Source of the DNA: an uncultured Tidjanibacter sp.
GTDB taxonomy: Bacteria > Bacteroidota > Bacteroidia > Bacteroidales > Rikenellaceae
DNA: 64,000 nucleotides
Assembly: GCA_947852905.1 (NCBI GenBank)
Contig: CANTVF010000008.1
Coordinates: forward strand, 43,000-106,999
Direction of reading: 5' to 3'
Every line of letters begins with the position of its first letter. Position 1 is the stretch's first letter. This document shows positions 8,372 through 17,089 of the stretch, one piece after another. The notes under the pieces are model-generated. The model was not told the DNA's origin. It made no database searches and saw only the letters and a list, made by a program, of their open reading frames with translations. The translations under genes were made by a program, and so were the position numbers.

Positions 8372-9475
8372 TCAAGACATTTTTTCCGAGACATTCTCAG
8401 GCCATTCCGGAAAGTCGAATTCGAGCTGATGACCGTACTGCGGCTGTTCCACATCGGCCGAATTACTGATACTCAGCCCCAGCAACCTCACTTTGCCGCG
8501 AGAGAAATTCACTCCGGAGAGCAACTCTCCGGCTATCGCCCTGAACGAATCGTAATCCGTAACGAAACCGCCTACAGTCCGGCTGCGCGTTATCTGCTCG
8601 AAATCGGCGAACTTGACCTTCAGCGTCACCGTCCGGCCGTAAAACTCCCTCCGAGCGGCACGGCGCCAAGTCTCCTCGGCTATCGCGGTCAGGTTGGCCG
8701 CTACCTCCTCCGGATCGTCAAGATCGGTCATGAACGTATTTTCACTGCCGACAGACTTTCGTATCCTGTCCGGCACGACTTCGCGGTTGTCGATACCGCG
8801 GGCATTCAGATAATAGGCATGTCCGGCCTTGCCGAAATGCCAGACGAGCTCAGCCTCGCTCCGCCGTTTGAGGTCTGCACCCGTATAAATGCCGAGCCGG
8901 TGCATCTTGTCGGCCGTCACCTTGCCGACACCCCAGAACTGTTCTATCTTCAACCCCTCGACGAAAGCCTCGGCCTCCTGAGCCGTCACGACGAAAAGCC
9001 CGTCTGGTTTGCGATAATCGGACGCCACTTTCGCCAGAAACTTGTTCACCGAAACACCCGCCGAAGCCGTAAGGCCGGTAACGTGCCGGATACGTTCCTT
9101 GATCTGACGCGCTATGATAGTCGCCGAAGGCATGCCGTAATTATTGACCGTCACGTCCAAATAGGCCTCGTCGAGCGACAAAGGCTCCACCTTGTCGGTG
9201 TAATCGTGGAAAATGTCCATGATCTGACGCGAGACTTCGCGATAGACGTCGAAACGCGCCGGAACGAAAACCACCCCCGGATAACGCGCCAAGGCCGCCC
9301 GCGACGACATTGCCGAACGTATCCCGTAACGACGCGCCTCGTAACTCGCCGCCGCCACGACGCCGCGTTCGCCGGGATGCCCAACAACCATAGGCACCCC
9401 GCGCAACGAAGGATCATCGCGCTGCTCTATCGACGCATAAAACGCGTCCATATCTATATGTATGATTTTCCGCAT
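8372..9475 (-). CDS. dinB: DNA polymerase IV (Y-family translesion polymerase)
   Basis: A 367-residue Y-family polymerase that extends past DNA lesions. The palm motif HIDMDAFYASIEQRDD gives metal ligand Asp8, and PLSLDEAYLDVT gives Asp102 and Glu103. The helix-hairpin-helix GVGKVTADKMHRLGI comes later, and the little-finger domain occupies about residues 235-345. It ends with a short FPEWP-containing tail, without an obvious clamp-binding QxxLF peptide. Length is normal. The gene stands alone between the zeta-like pair and the EEP gene. A perfect 12-bp palindrome CTTATCGATAAG (9553-9564) sits about 80 bp upstream and could be an operator. Confidence 0.95.
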   Translation of the reverse strand: MRKIIHIDMDAFYASIEQRDDPSLRGVPMVVGHPGERGVVAAASYEARRYGIRSAMSSRAALARYPGVVFVPARFDVYREVSRQIMDIFHDYTDKVEPLSLDEAYLDVTVNNYGMPSATIIARQIKERIRHVTGLTASAGVSVNKFLAKVASDYRKPDGLFVVTAQEAEAFVEGLKIEQFWGVGKVTADKMHRLGIYTGADLKRRSEAELVWHFGKAGHAYYLNARGIDNREVVPDRIRKSVGSENTFMTDLDDPEEVAANLTAIAEETWRRAARREFYGRTVTLKVKFADFEQITRSRTVGGFVTDYDSFRAIAGELLSGVNFSRGKVRLLGLSISNSADVEQPQYGHQLEFDFPEWPENVSEKMS

Positions 9476-9552
9476 CGAAAAACGTTACCGCGACATATCG
9501 CCGCACATCGCAGTCTCAGCCCGCTAATCGGCCCCTCCATGCGCAACGATAC

Positions 9553-9564
9553 CTTATCGATAAG
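9553..9564. promoter_or_regulatory. 12-bp palindrome upstream of dinB
   Basis: CTTATCGATAAG is a perfect inverted repeat 78 bp upstream of the dinB start. It could bind a dimeric regulator such as an SOS repressor, but no second site was found and chance occurrence is possible. Confidence 0.25.
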
Positions 9565-9653
9565 ATAACGTAAAAATTCCCCGAAAATATACGAAAACGA
9601 CCGAAACGTCCGACAGAATTCCAATTCCGGCGGATATTATACCCGTCAAACTA

Positions 9654-10829
9654 CTATCGCCCGGCAGGATCGCCTGCCACCTCGAATCCGGCAGCTATGG
9701 GCAGATGATCGGAATAGTTCTCACGGAAATTATAATAGCCCGTAATATCCAATCCGTCGGTCATAAAGATGAAATCTATCCTGAACATATTGAAGAAACC
9801 GCTGAAGGTTCCCGACAACCCGTGCCCGCGGCGGACGAAGGCATCCTGCAACCCGTGCGACACGGTACGGTAGGCATACGAAGCCGGCGTGTCGTTGAAA
9901 TCGCCGCACACTATTGTCGGATAAGGCGAAGCGGTAACCGCCTCGGCAAGACGGTCGGCCTGCTCGGCACGGTGTATATATGCATTGCGCAGTTTCCGCA
10001 CTATGCCGGCAATATGCGCCTTGTCGTCTTCCTCAGAAACGAATTTCAGATTGGAAATGTAATCCATATCCTCATCGTCGATATGCGTATTATATAGATG
10101 ACTGTTGAACACCCTTACCGTATCGCGCTGCAACTTTATATCAGCCCACATGGAGTAATAACGTTCGTCATCCTCGACCGGTATGGCTCCGCTGGCCACT
10201 ATCGGATAACGGCTGTATACGGCCAGCCCGCCGAAATATTTCCCGTACCTCGATTCGCCGTAGGACTGAAACCTGAAATGTTTCATATTTTCGAGAAGCG
10301 CATGCGTTTCGGGCACATCGGCGTCGCTGCTGAACTCCTGAATGCAAAGTATGTCTATATTGTTGGAATTGATCAGATCGGCTATGGCTTCCCGCGGATG
10401 ACGGTCGTCGGTCATATGTTTGTATTTGAACTGCAAAACATTGTAGCTCATGACGACGAAATCCGACCGCGACGGCTTGTCCTCCGCATAACGTTTTCTC
10501 AGATCTGGTTTGTAGAAGGCGCGCGCCTGCCCGGCGCCGAGCAACAACACCGCTACCGTAATCCACGCATACTTTTTCCAGCGGGCTACCCACCACATTC
10601 CCAAGAGAATCTCCACGACATACAGAACGGGAAACACCAGCCCGGCGAACGAGAACACCCATGCATCGCGCGGATCAACATAACGCGCGGCGTAGGCCGC
10701 AAGCAACGCCACGGAACACGACACCGTAAGTACGAGCATCACGATGTCTATTATCCTCACGACTGTCGAACCCTTGCGTACACGCTGTCTACGTGCCCTA
10801 CTCTTGCCGTAATATCCGTAATCCTCCAT
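9654..10829 (-). CDS. Endonuclease/exonuclease/phosphatase (EEP) family membrane protein
   Basis: A 391-residue protein with a basic N-terminus and three hydrophobic segments (about residues 25-45, 55-78 and 88-105), followed by an EEP domain on the other side of the membrane. Active-site motifs are FVVMSYNVLQFK, ILCIQEFSS, CGDFNDTP, FRIDFIFM and a final YSDHLPI with the catalytic Asp-His pair. The family includes DNases, sphingomyelinases and inositol phosphatases; substrate cannot be inferred. It is the last gene of the minus-strand run 96-aa gene, mutL, rhomboid, EEP. In my recollection the mutL-rhomboid-EEP order is conserved in Bacteroidales. Confidence 0.88.
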   Translation of the reverse strand: MEDYGYYGKSRARRQRVRKGSTVVRIIDIVMLVLTVSCSVALLAAYAARYVDPRDAWVFSFAGLVFPVLYVVEILLGMWWVARWKKYAWITVAVLLLGAGQARAFYKPDLRKRYAEDKPSRSDFVVMSYNVLQFKYKHMTDDRHPREAIADLINSNNIDILCIQEFSSDADVPETHALLENMKHFRFQSYGESRYGKYFGGLAVYSRYPIVASGAIPVEDDERYYSMWADIKLQRDTVRVFNSHLYNTHIDDEDMDYISNLKFVSEEDDKAHIAGIVRKLRNAYIHRAEQADRLAEAVTASPYPTIVCGDFNDTPASYAYRTVSHGLQDAFVRRGHGLSGTFSGFFNMFRIDFIFMTDGLDITGYYNFRENYSDHLPIAAGFEVAGDPAGR

Positions 10830-10921
10830 AGCTGCAATAAAATATCATCATTCGCACCGCCTTAACTGCCAGACCGGCTACGCGACGCATTCCATATCGG
10901 CACGTCCCGTTACGGCTGCCG

Positions 10922-11593
10922 TCAATAATAGATACGCCCCTTCTTTTTCCAATACCTGAGCAGCAACCACCCGAACAGCATACCGCCCAAATGCGCGAAA
11001 TGCGCCACTCCGCTACTTCCCGGCCCTATACCGGCCAACAGTTCCAATACACCGTAAGCTATGACGAACCATTTGGCTTTAAGCGCTATAGGCGGGAAAA
11101 GCAACATGATGACATTGTTGGGATGCATCACTCCGAACGCCAGCAACAGACCGAACACGGCGCCAGAAGCGCCTATGGTGGAGGCGTTGGCGTAACGGTA
11201 AACCAGAGAGGGCGCCACCGAGGGATCGCCTGCCGCTGCGGCGTACTCGATCCAGTTTACACCCAACTGTATCAATGCTGCGCCGATACCGCACGCCATA
11301 TAGTAGATCAGAAACCGTCGACTGCCCATTTCGTATTCGAGGCTCCGCCCGAACATCCACAGAGCGAACATATTGGAGAACAGATGTGCGAATCCAGCAT
11401 GCATGAACATATAGGTCAGCGGCTGCCATATGTGAAAATTGCCTCCCGCCCAGAAATACAGCGGCCCGTAAGTGAACAGCACATTGCTGGCATTGACCGG
11501 CAACATGTATTCCGCCAGAAACACGAGACAGTTTATTATCAAAAGGTTCTTGACTACCGGAGGTGTCCGGAGCATTCCGTTCGCTATCGCCAT
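10922..11593 (-). CDS. Rhomboid family intramembrane serine protease
   Basis: A 223-residue polytopic protein. The catalytic serine lies in IGASGAVFG and the catalytic histidine in the late helix AHLGGMLFGW. The early WQPLTYMFMHAGFAHLFSNM provides the conserved WR-like/HxxxN region. Rhomboids cleave transmembrane substrates. The ATG at 11593 gives the usual start shortly before MLRTPPVVKNLL. An in-frame ATG at 11701 would add 36 residues and lies closer to a TATATTTG-like box at 11762-11755, so the longer form cannot be excluded. Located between mutL and the EEP gene. Confidence 0.88.
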   Translation of the reverse strand: MAIANGMLRTPPVVKNLLIINCLVFLAEYMLPVNASNVLFTYGPLYFWAGGNFHIWQPLTYMFMHAGFAHLFSNMFALWMFGRSLEYEMGSRRFLIYYMACGIGAALIQLGVNWIEYAAAAGDPSVAPSLVYRYANASTIGASGAVFGLLLAFGVMHPNNVIMLLFPPIALKAKWFVIAYGVLELLAGIGPGSSGVAHFAHLGGMLFGWLLLRYWKKKGRIYY

Positions 11594-11776
11594 AAAATCG
11601 AAATTTGCGCCGCATGCGGCGTAGATAAAAATCAATAACAATGTTATCGGGACACCGTCCCGCAGATTTTCGCCACCGGCAGCATCCCCCTCAAACCCCA
11701 TGCTTTACGCCGACGACAGTCCCACCCTCAAACCGAGCGGATACGAAAATCCTGCAAATATATACTTTTAATGCCG

Positions 11777-13630
11777 TTATTTACGGAAAAGACGGCGTAT
11801 TTCGTCCGCTCCCATACGCATCATTACGGCACGACCGTCCGCCGTATAGCCGTAACGCGAAGTATCCGCCAAAGCTTCCATTATAGCAGTCATCTCCCCT
11901 TCGGAACACACTTTCGGCATATTGCGCGCACCCGAAGATGCCATTACCGCAGCGAGTCTATCGCGACGAACAGTCGCAGGCGCCGTCTGGTCGGACATGG
12001 CGTCTATCATATCGTACACGAGGTCCTGTATCTCGCCCGGCTTGAAATCGGCCGGGATACCCGTTATCTCCACGCTGTTACAGTCCGGTACGGAATACTC
12101 GAAACCGAACGCTTCGAAATCCGCACGACGCCGGTCCATAAGTTCGACATCGTCAGCCGAAAGCACGAGTTTCTCCGGGAACATCAGTTTCTGCGTTACG
12201 GAACTCTCGCTGCGCAGCATCATCCTATAACGCTCGTAAAGTATAGCTTCCTTGGCACGACGCAGATCCACGATCAACAAATCGCCGCCGCACGATGCCG
12301 CCACATAACCGCCGGCAATAGGCACGGCACCTACTATTCCGTCCGCAGAAATACCCTCTATCGGCAGGTCCTGCTCCGTTCCCCCGCTCTCGATATACTC
12401 TATCGTGGAAGCATCGAATCCGCTTACGGCATCGTCTCGCCCCATAGAGGCCAGAGTATCGTACGGACGGGCGAAATCGGCCAGTCCGGCACTGCTACGA
12501 CGCCCCGCCGTCTCAGTCTGCCGGAAAGGATTGTATGACGGATTGGTAACCGTCGACGGCTCGCGGGTCACGGCGCCGTCGCGCGACATGACAGGAATCT
12601 CTATGTTGCCCTCCTGCTCGAAATCCATGAACGACACAGCACCCGTCTTGGCGAGTGTTTCGCGTACGGCCGCATGCACTATCTGCCAGATAGCCGGTCC
12701 GTCGTCGAAACGCACCTCTATTTTCTGCGGATGTATGTTGACATCCACCTTGTCGGGATCGACTTCGAAAAACAAGAAATAGGAGGGCTGAGTGCCAGCC
12801 GGTATGAGTTTTTCATAGGCCTGCATTACGGCCTTATGGAAATATGGGCTTTTGAAATAACGCCCGTTGACATAAAAATACTGTTCGCGGTTGGTCTGTT
12901 TGCTCGCCGACGGTTTTCCCACGAAACCGGTTATCTTGACCAGAGATGTGTCCGTCGAGGTCTCCAACAGATTGCCCGCTATGTTTTTCCCCATAAGCCC
13001 CACGATACGTCCTTTCAACCCGGAGGGTTGCAGATTGTATATCGGAGCGTCCTCGCCGTACAGGGCGAACGACATTTCGGGATGACACATAGCCACGCGC
13101 CTGAACTCCTCGGATATATGCCGCGGCTCGGTAGTGCTTTTCTCAAGCGCTCTGTAACGTGCAGGAACGTTGAAAAACAGATTCTTGACGGTAAACTGAC
13201 TGCCTTTCGCCGCCACGACCGACTCCTGATGCTGGAAACGGCTGCCCTCGATAACCAGATGCGTCGCCAGCTCATCCTCCTCGCGGCGGGTGGTCAGCTC
13301 CACACGGGCTATCGCGGCTATCGACGCCAACGCCTCGCCGCGAAAACCGAACGTATGCAATGCATACACGTCCTCTATGCGGGCGATTTTGCTCGTGGCA
13401 TGTTTGTCGAACGCCATACGCGCATCGACAGGCGACATGCCCTCGCCGTCGTCCACAACCTTTATCATCTCCTTACCGCCGTTACGGTAACTGACGGTCA
13501 CCGACGACGCACCGGCATCGACGGCATTCTCCATCATCTCCTTGATCACCGACGCGGGACGGTTTACCACCTCGCCCGCAGCGATCTGGTTGGCTACCGT
13601 GTCCGGCAACAATCTTATCTTATCGCCCAT
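11777..13630 (-). CDS. mutL: DNA mismatch repair protein MutL
   Basis: A 617-residue GHKL ATPase that links MutS mismatch recognition to downstream repair. The N-terminal domain shows IAAGEVVNRPASVIKEMMEN (Glu31 and Asn35 of the ATP site), VVDDGEGMSP and HTFGFRGEALASIA. A variable linker covers about residues 335-420, and a C-terminal dimerisation domain follows. The endonuclease motif DQHAxxE is degenerate (DLRRAKEAILYE) and the CPHGRP-type metal motif is replaced by TADGRAV, so nicking activity is doubtful. It follows a 96-aa gene and precedes the rhomboid gene on the same strand. Confidence 0.96.
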   Translation of the reverse strand: MGDKIRLLPDTVANQIAAGEVVNRPASVIKEMMENAVDAGASSVTVSYRNGGKEMIKVVDDGEGMSPVDARMAFDKHATSKIARIEDVYALHTFGFRGEALASIAAIARVELTTRREEDELATHLVIEGSRFQHQESVVAAKGSQFTVKNLFFNVPARYRALEKSTTEPRHISEEFRRVAMCHPEMSFALYGEDAPIYNLQPSGLKGRIVGLMGKNIAGNLLETSTDTSLVKITGFVGKPSASKQTNREQYFYVNGRYFKSPYFHKAVMQAYEKLIPAGTQPSYFLFFEVDPDKVDVNIHPQKIEVRFDDGPAIWQIVHAAVRETLAKTGAVSFMDFEQEGNIEIPVMSRDGAVTREPSTVTNPSYNPFRQTETAGRRSSAGLADFARPYDTLASMGRDDAVSGFDASTIEYIESGGTEQDLPIEGISADGIVGAVPIAGGYVAASCGGDLLIVDLRRAKEAILYERYRMMLRSESSVTQKLMFPEKLVLSADDVELMDRRRADFEAFGFEYSVPDCNSVEITGIPADFKPGEIQDLVYDMIDAMSDQTAPATVRRDRLAAVMASSGARNMPKVCSEGEMTAIMEALADTSRYGYTADGRAVMMRMGADEIRRLFRK

Positions 13631-13727
13631 CTGCTGCTATTCTTCCATACCGATGCCGACGCAAGCCATACCCCGAAACGGACGTTACGCCTTTCCGCCG
13701 CACCGCAATCAGCCCCATTCGGTAACA

Positions 13728-14018
13728 TCATCTCAAAACCCACATTACAGCCGCTGCGAGCAGCCCCAGCAGCACGACCAGCAACATCGTTCTGCCGGAG
13801 CGACGGCGATTGCGGGCACGCATCTCCTGCGCCGCACGACGCCCGGCGGCATAACGGCTACGCAACAGTTCGCCGGGTACATACTCCCCCGTACTGTCCG
13901 ACGGACGTTCGCCGCGCAACTCCTTCAGGCGTTCGGCGCGCGCCTCCGCTTCCGGATCGTAATAACGGGGTTTATAATCGAACTTACGCGGTTTCGGTGT
14001 ATAAAAAAATCTTGCCAT
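13728..14018 (-). CDS. Small tail-anchored membrane protein upstream of mutL
   Basis: A 96-residue protein starting MARFFYTPKPRKFDYKPRYY. It has a long, charged, arginine- and glutamate-rich cytoplasmic part and one C-terminal membrane segment (TMLLVVLLGLLAAAVMWVL). The FYTPKPRKFxYKPR opening is, as I recall, conserved in Bacteroidales proteins encoded just before mutL. Function unknown. The ATG at 14018 is preferred to the in-frame upstream one at 14033 because the conserved MARF opening follows it. The arrangement suggests cotranscription with mutL 97 bp downstream. Confidence 0.8.
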   Translation of the reverse strand: MARFFYTPKPRKFDYKPRYYDPEAEARAERLKELRGERPSDSTGEYVPGELLRSRYAAGRRAAQEMRARNRRRSGRTMLLVVLLGLLAAAVMWVLR

Positions 14019-14711
14019 GTCAACCAATAACAATCCTGTAATTCCATTCGGCCGGAAGGCGAGCGTCTCTTTCTGCCGCCAACATTCACACGCGCCGGCA
14101 CTGTTGCCGTACCGACAGCGAAACTTCCCGACTTCTCACATTCGGCCGTAATTGCGCATCAGCTTCATACTCTACGGCACCATATGCATTCAGTGCACAC
14201 GCCTCGACCGGAAGCATTCATGTACATACCCCACAACGCTATGGCCATGTACGAAACAAACATCCGTTGCACAATCCGGTCGTAATCCGCGACGACTACT
14301 CCAACCGCACCGGAACGGCATGTCAACTTTCATTGTCCGACCGGACGAACAACCCGCATCTGCGACACGAGCTCCCGAAGTGCATTCCGAATCGCCGCTT
14401 GCGGATGCGTACCGTCTTACAAAAGGTACAGACTTCAACCGTGCATATTCGCCGCAATTTCAGCGGTCGCCTCATGCCGGACGACCGGACGCCACCTATA
14501 ATCCGACCGGACGCCCGGCCGTGACACCTGAAAATATCACAGTCTCCGCTGCGTACCGGTTAGCGCATGAACACAGAAACGCTTCACATCCACACACGCC
14601 ACGTTCGGGCAACATCGTACGAACAACGCACGTCCGTACCCTTTAGTATCCGCCAAAGCGGAACCGCAAGATACGGAACGTAGTGTTGCTCCACGAGCAA
14701 ATATACTCTTT
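14019..14711. other. Long non-coding gap between the mutL and dnaJ operons
   Basis: About 690 bp without a supportable gene. A plus-strand open frame at 14152-14646 (164 codons) reads as proline-, arginine- and histidine-rich sequence without a recognisable pattern. No RNA gene was identified. It may be decayed sequence. Confidence 0.5.
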
Positions 14712-15887
14712 TTACCTGAAGAAATTCTTCATGCGCTCGAAGATATTCTGTCCCGGCGCGGAATTGTCCGCGCTGCCGAACGTCGGACTCTTGGCCATCT
14801 GCTCGACGAGCTTCTTATCCTCGGCCGTCAACCTCGACGGGACATCTATATCGACCACGACGAGAATATCGCCCCTGCCGCGGCCGTTCACATCGGGCAC
14901 GCCCTTGCCGCGCAGACGCAGTACGCTACCGGCCTTGGTTCCGGCCGCCACTTTTACCTTGGCGCGGCCTTCGACCGTAGGCACTTCTATAGTGCCGCCC
15001 ATTACGGCCGTCGGGATCGTTATCTTATGATTGTGCAACAGATCGTTGCCGTCGCGTATGAGTTGCGGGTCGCGCTCCTCCTCGATGACGACGAGCAGAT
15101 CGCCGTTCACGCCGCCGCGCCGCCCGGCATTACCCTTGCCGCTCACGGAGAGCTGCATGCCTTCACCTACGCCGGCAGGTATCTTGATCTCGATCACCTC
15201 TTCCTGACGCACTATACCCTCGCCCTTGCACTTGGGACACGGATCGGTTATCACCTCGCCGCTGCCGCCGCAAGACGGGCATGCACGCTGAGTCTGCGTC
15301 CGGCCGAAGAAGCTGTCCACGACTTCGGTAACTACGCCCGATCCATGACACGTCTGGCACTGCTTGACGCCCGACGGATTTTTCGCACCGCTGCCGCCGC
15401 ACTGGTCGCAAGTCACGTATTTGTTTATCTTCAGCTTCTTGATTGTCCCTTCGACCACCTCCTTGAGCGAAAGCCGTACCTTGACCCTCAGGTCGGACCC
15501 GCGACTTACCCTACGTCCGCCGCCCTGCGAGCCGAATCCGCTGAAACCGCCGAAGCCCCCGAAACCGCCGAAGTGACCTCCGAATATGTCGCCGAACTGG
15601 CTGAATATATCCTCCATGGAGAATCCGCCGCCGCTGTAGGCGCCGCCTCCGGCCGCACCGCTCATTCCGGCATGACCGAACTGATCGTAACGCGCCTTCT
15701 TGTCCGGATTACTCAACACGTCGTAAGCCTCGGCAGCCTCCTTGAATTTCTCCTCGGCCTCTTTGTCGCCCGGATTCTTGTCCGGGTGATATTTCAATGC
15801 GGCTTTACGGTAAGCCTTCTTTATCTCTTCGGCACTGGCTCCTTTGTCGACGCCAAGCACCTCATAATAATCTCTTTTAGTCGCCAT
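14712..15887 (-). CDS. dnaJ: Chaperone protein DnaJ
   Basis: A 391-residue Hsp40 co-chaperone that delivers unfolded proteins to DnaK and stimulates its ATPase. The J domain (residues 1-70) has YHPDKNPGD with the HPD motif. A glycine/phenylalanine-rich region follows (about 75-130). The zinc-binding domain has four repeats: [27 protein letters not shown] and CPKCKGEGI. The substrate-binding C-terminal domains complete the class A architecture. The start was moved to the ATG at 15887 ([12 protein letters not shown]) because the J domain begins there. It follows grpE by 76 bp. Confidence 0.97.
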   Translation of the reverse strand: MATKRDYYEVLGVDKGASAEEIKKAYRKAALKYHPDKNPGDKEAEEKFKEAAEAYDVLSNPDKKARYDQFGHAGMSGAAGGGAYSGGGFSMEDIFSQFGDIFGGHFGGFGGFGGFSGFGSQGGGRRVSRGSDLRVKVRLSLKEVVEGTIKKLKINKYVTCDQCGGSGAKNPSGVKQCQTCHGSGVVTEVVDSFFGRTQTQRACPSCGGSGEVITDPCPKCKGEGIVRQEEVIEIKIPAGVGEGMQLSVSGKGNAGRRGGVNGDLLVVIEEERDPQLIRDGNDLLHNHKITIPTAVMGGTIEVPTVEGRAKVKVAAGTKAGSVLRLRGKGVPDVNGRGRGDILVVVDIDVPSRLTAEDKKLVEQMAKSPTFGSADNSAPGQNIFERMKNFFR

Positions 15888-15963
15888 TTCTGACAATACA
15901 ACTCCTTATCCTTAAAATTCATTACTCATGGGCACGCCTCACGGCGTACCGCGCCGGCGTAAA

Positions 15964-16551
15964 CTACTCCCCTACGACAACCTTGCTGTGACGAATCACC
16001 TTGTCATGCAGCTTGTATCCCTTCTGCACGACGTCCACGATCTTCCCTTTCTGCTTCTTGTCCTGAGCGGGAATCTTGGCTATGGCCTCATGGAAATCGG
16101 TATCAAGCTCCTGACCGAGCGCCTCTATCTCCGAAAGCCCCTTGCCGCGGAGAGTATCGTTCAACTTGTTGCTTATCAGCACTACGCCTTCTCGCACGGC
16201 AGACACGTCGGTAGCGTTCTCCGTAGCGCCCAACGCCCTTTCCAGATCGTCCATAACGGGAAGCAACGCTTTGATAACCTCCTCGCCCGCAGACGCCACC
16301 ATATCCATCTTTTCGCGCAGGGTACGTTTACGATAATTGTCGAACTCTGCCTGAAGCCTGACGTATTTGTCACGCCATGCGGCCGCTTCTTCCGCCATTT
16401 TTTCAGCCTCTGTCCGCTCGGACGGCTCCTGATCTGCCATATTGTCAGCACAACAGTTCTCCTCTGTGGAGGCGCTTTCCGGGGACTGTTCCGCCGGGTT
16501 ATTTTCAACAACCTCAGGATCAACCTGTTTTGTTTCCTTATCCTTGCTCAT
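15964..16551 (-). CDS. grpE: Nucleotide exchange factor GrpE
   Basis: A 195-residue GrpE, the ADP/ATP exchange factor of DnaK. An acidic, probably disordered N-terminus (about residues 1-55) precedes the long coiled-coil helix (EAAAWRDKYVRLQAEFDNYRKRT) and the C-terminal beta-wing domain with LPVMDDLERAL and VDVVQKGYKLHDKVIRHSKVVV. Encoded directly upstream of dnaJ, the normal heat-shock pairing. No CIRCE element was seen upstream. Confidence 0.96.
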   Translation of the reverse strand: MSKDKETKQVDPEVVENNPAEQSPESASTEENCCADNMADQEPSERTEAEKMAEEAAAWRDKYVRLQAEFDNYRKRTLREKMDMVASAGEEVIKALLPVMDDLERALGATENATDVSAVREGVVLISNKLNDTLRGKGLSEIEALGQELDTDFHEAIAKIPAQDKKQKGKIVDVVQKGYKLHDKVIRHSKVVVGE

Positions 16552-17089
16552 ATATATTGTAGTTTATTTTTCCTGCCCGTAATACGACAAAAGACATACC
16601 AACCGTCCGGCATGACACGCGGCCGTAAACCATGCAAAGTAACGTAAAATTAACCGTTTTACGAAATCGCCTTACTCCGACAGCGAAAACACGACGCAAG
16701 TGTCTCTGTGTACAGGCTTACCTGCCGCATGAACACACGCCTACATCGCATTGGCCGATATCAGTGCACGACGAAAAAACGGCGCTGCGACAACTTCTAA
16801 AGTATGCCGCAACGCCGTCCACACAACTAAAATAATATCTATGAGCCTTTCCCTCTCTATAAATATCCTACACCCATGCGGACGCGGTAAACGCGGCGCA
16901 CATGCGCCACCCGACAGCCGAACCGCCACCGCACACCCGGCAGAGCACCTCCCGACGCTAGGCAAACCGCCGTTCGGAAACGCCTTTACCGATGATGATT
17001 ACCGATACCGGGGTGCTTCCCGCCGCCGTATCATCGGAACGTCTCATTGCTCCGTATCCGACAACAACCTTCCGTCGCGTACGGCAACA
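16552..17089. other. Intergenic gap without recognised genes
   Basis: About 540 bp between grpE and the end of the outer-membrane receptor gene. The grpE promoter should lie here on the minus strand, but no clear TAnnTTTG box was found close to the start. No hairpin terminator for the receptor gene was recognised. Confidence 0.4.

Noticed and set aside
14152..14646. 164-codon open frame in the gap between mutL and dnaJ operons
   Set aside because: Composition is Pro/Arg/His-rich with no domain pattern, no promoter or ribosome-binding signal, and no neighbours on that strand.
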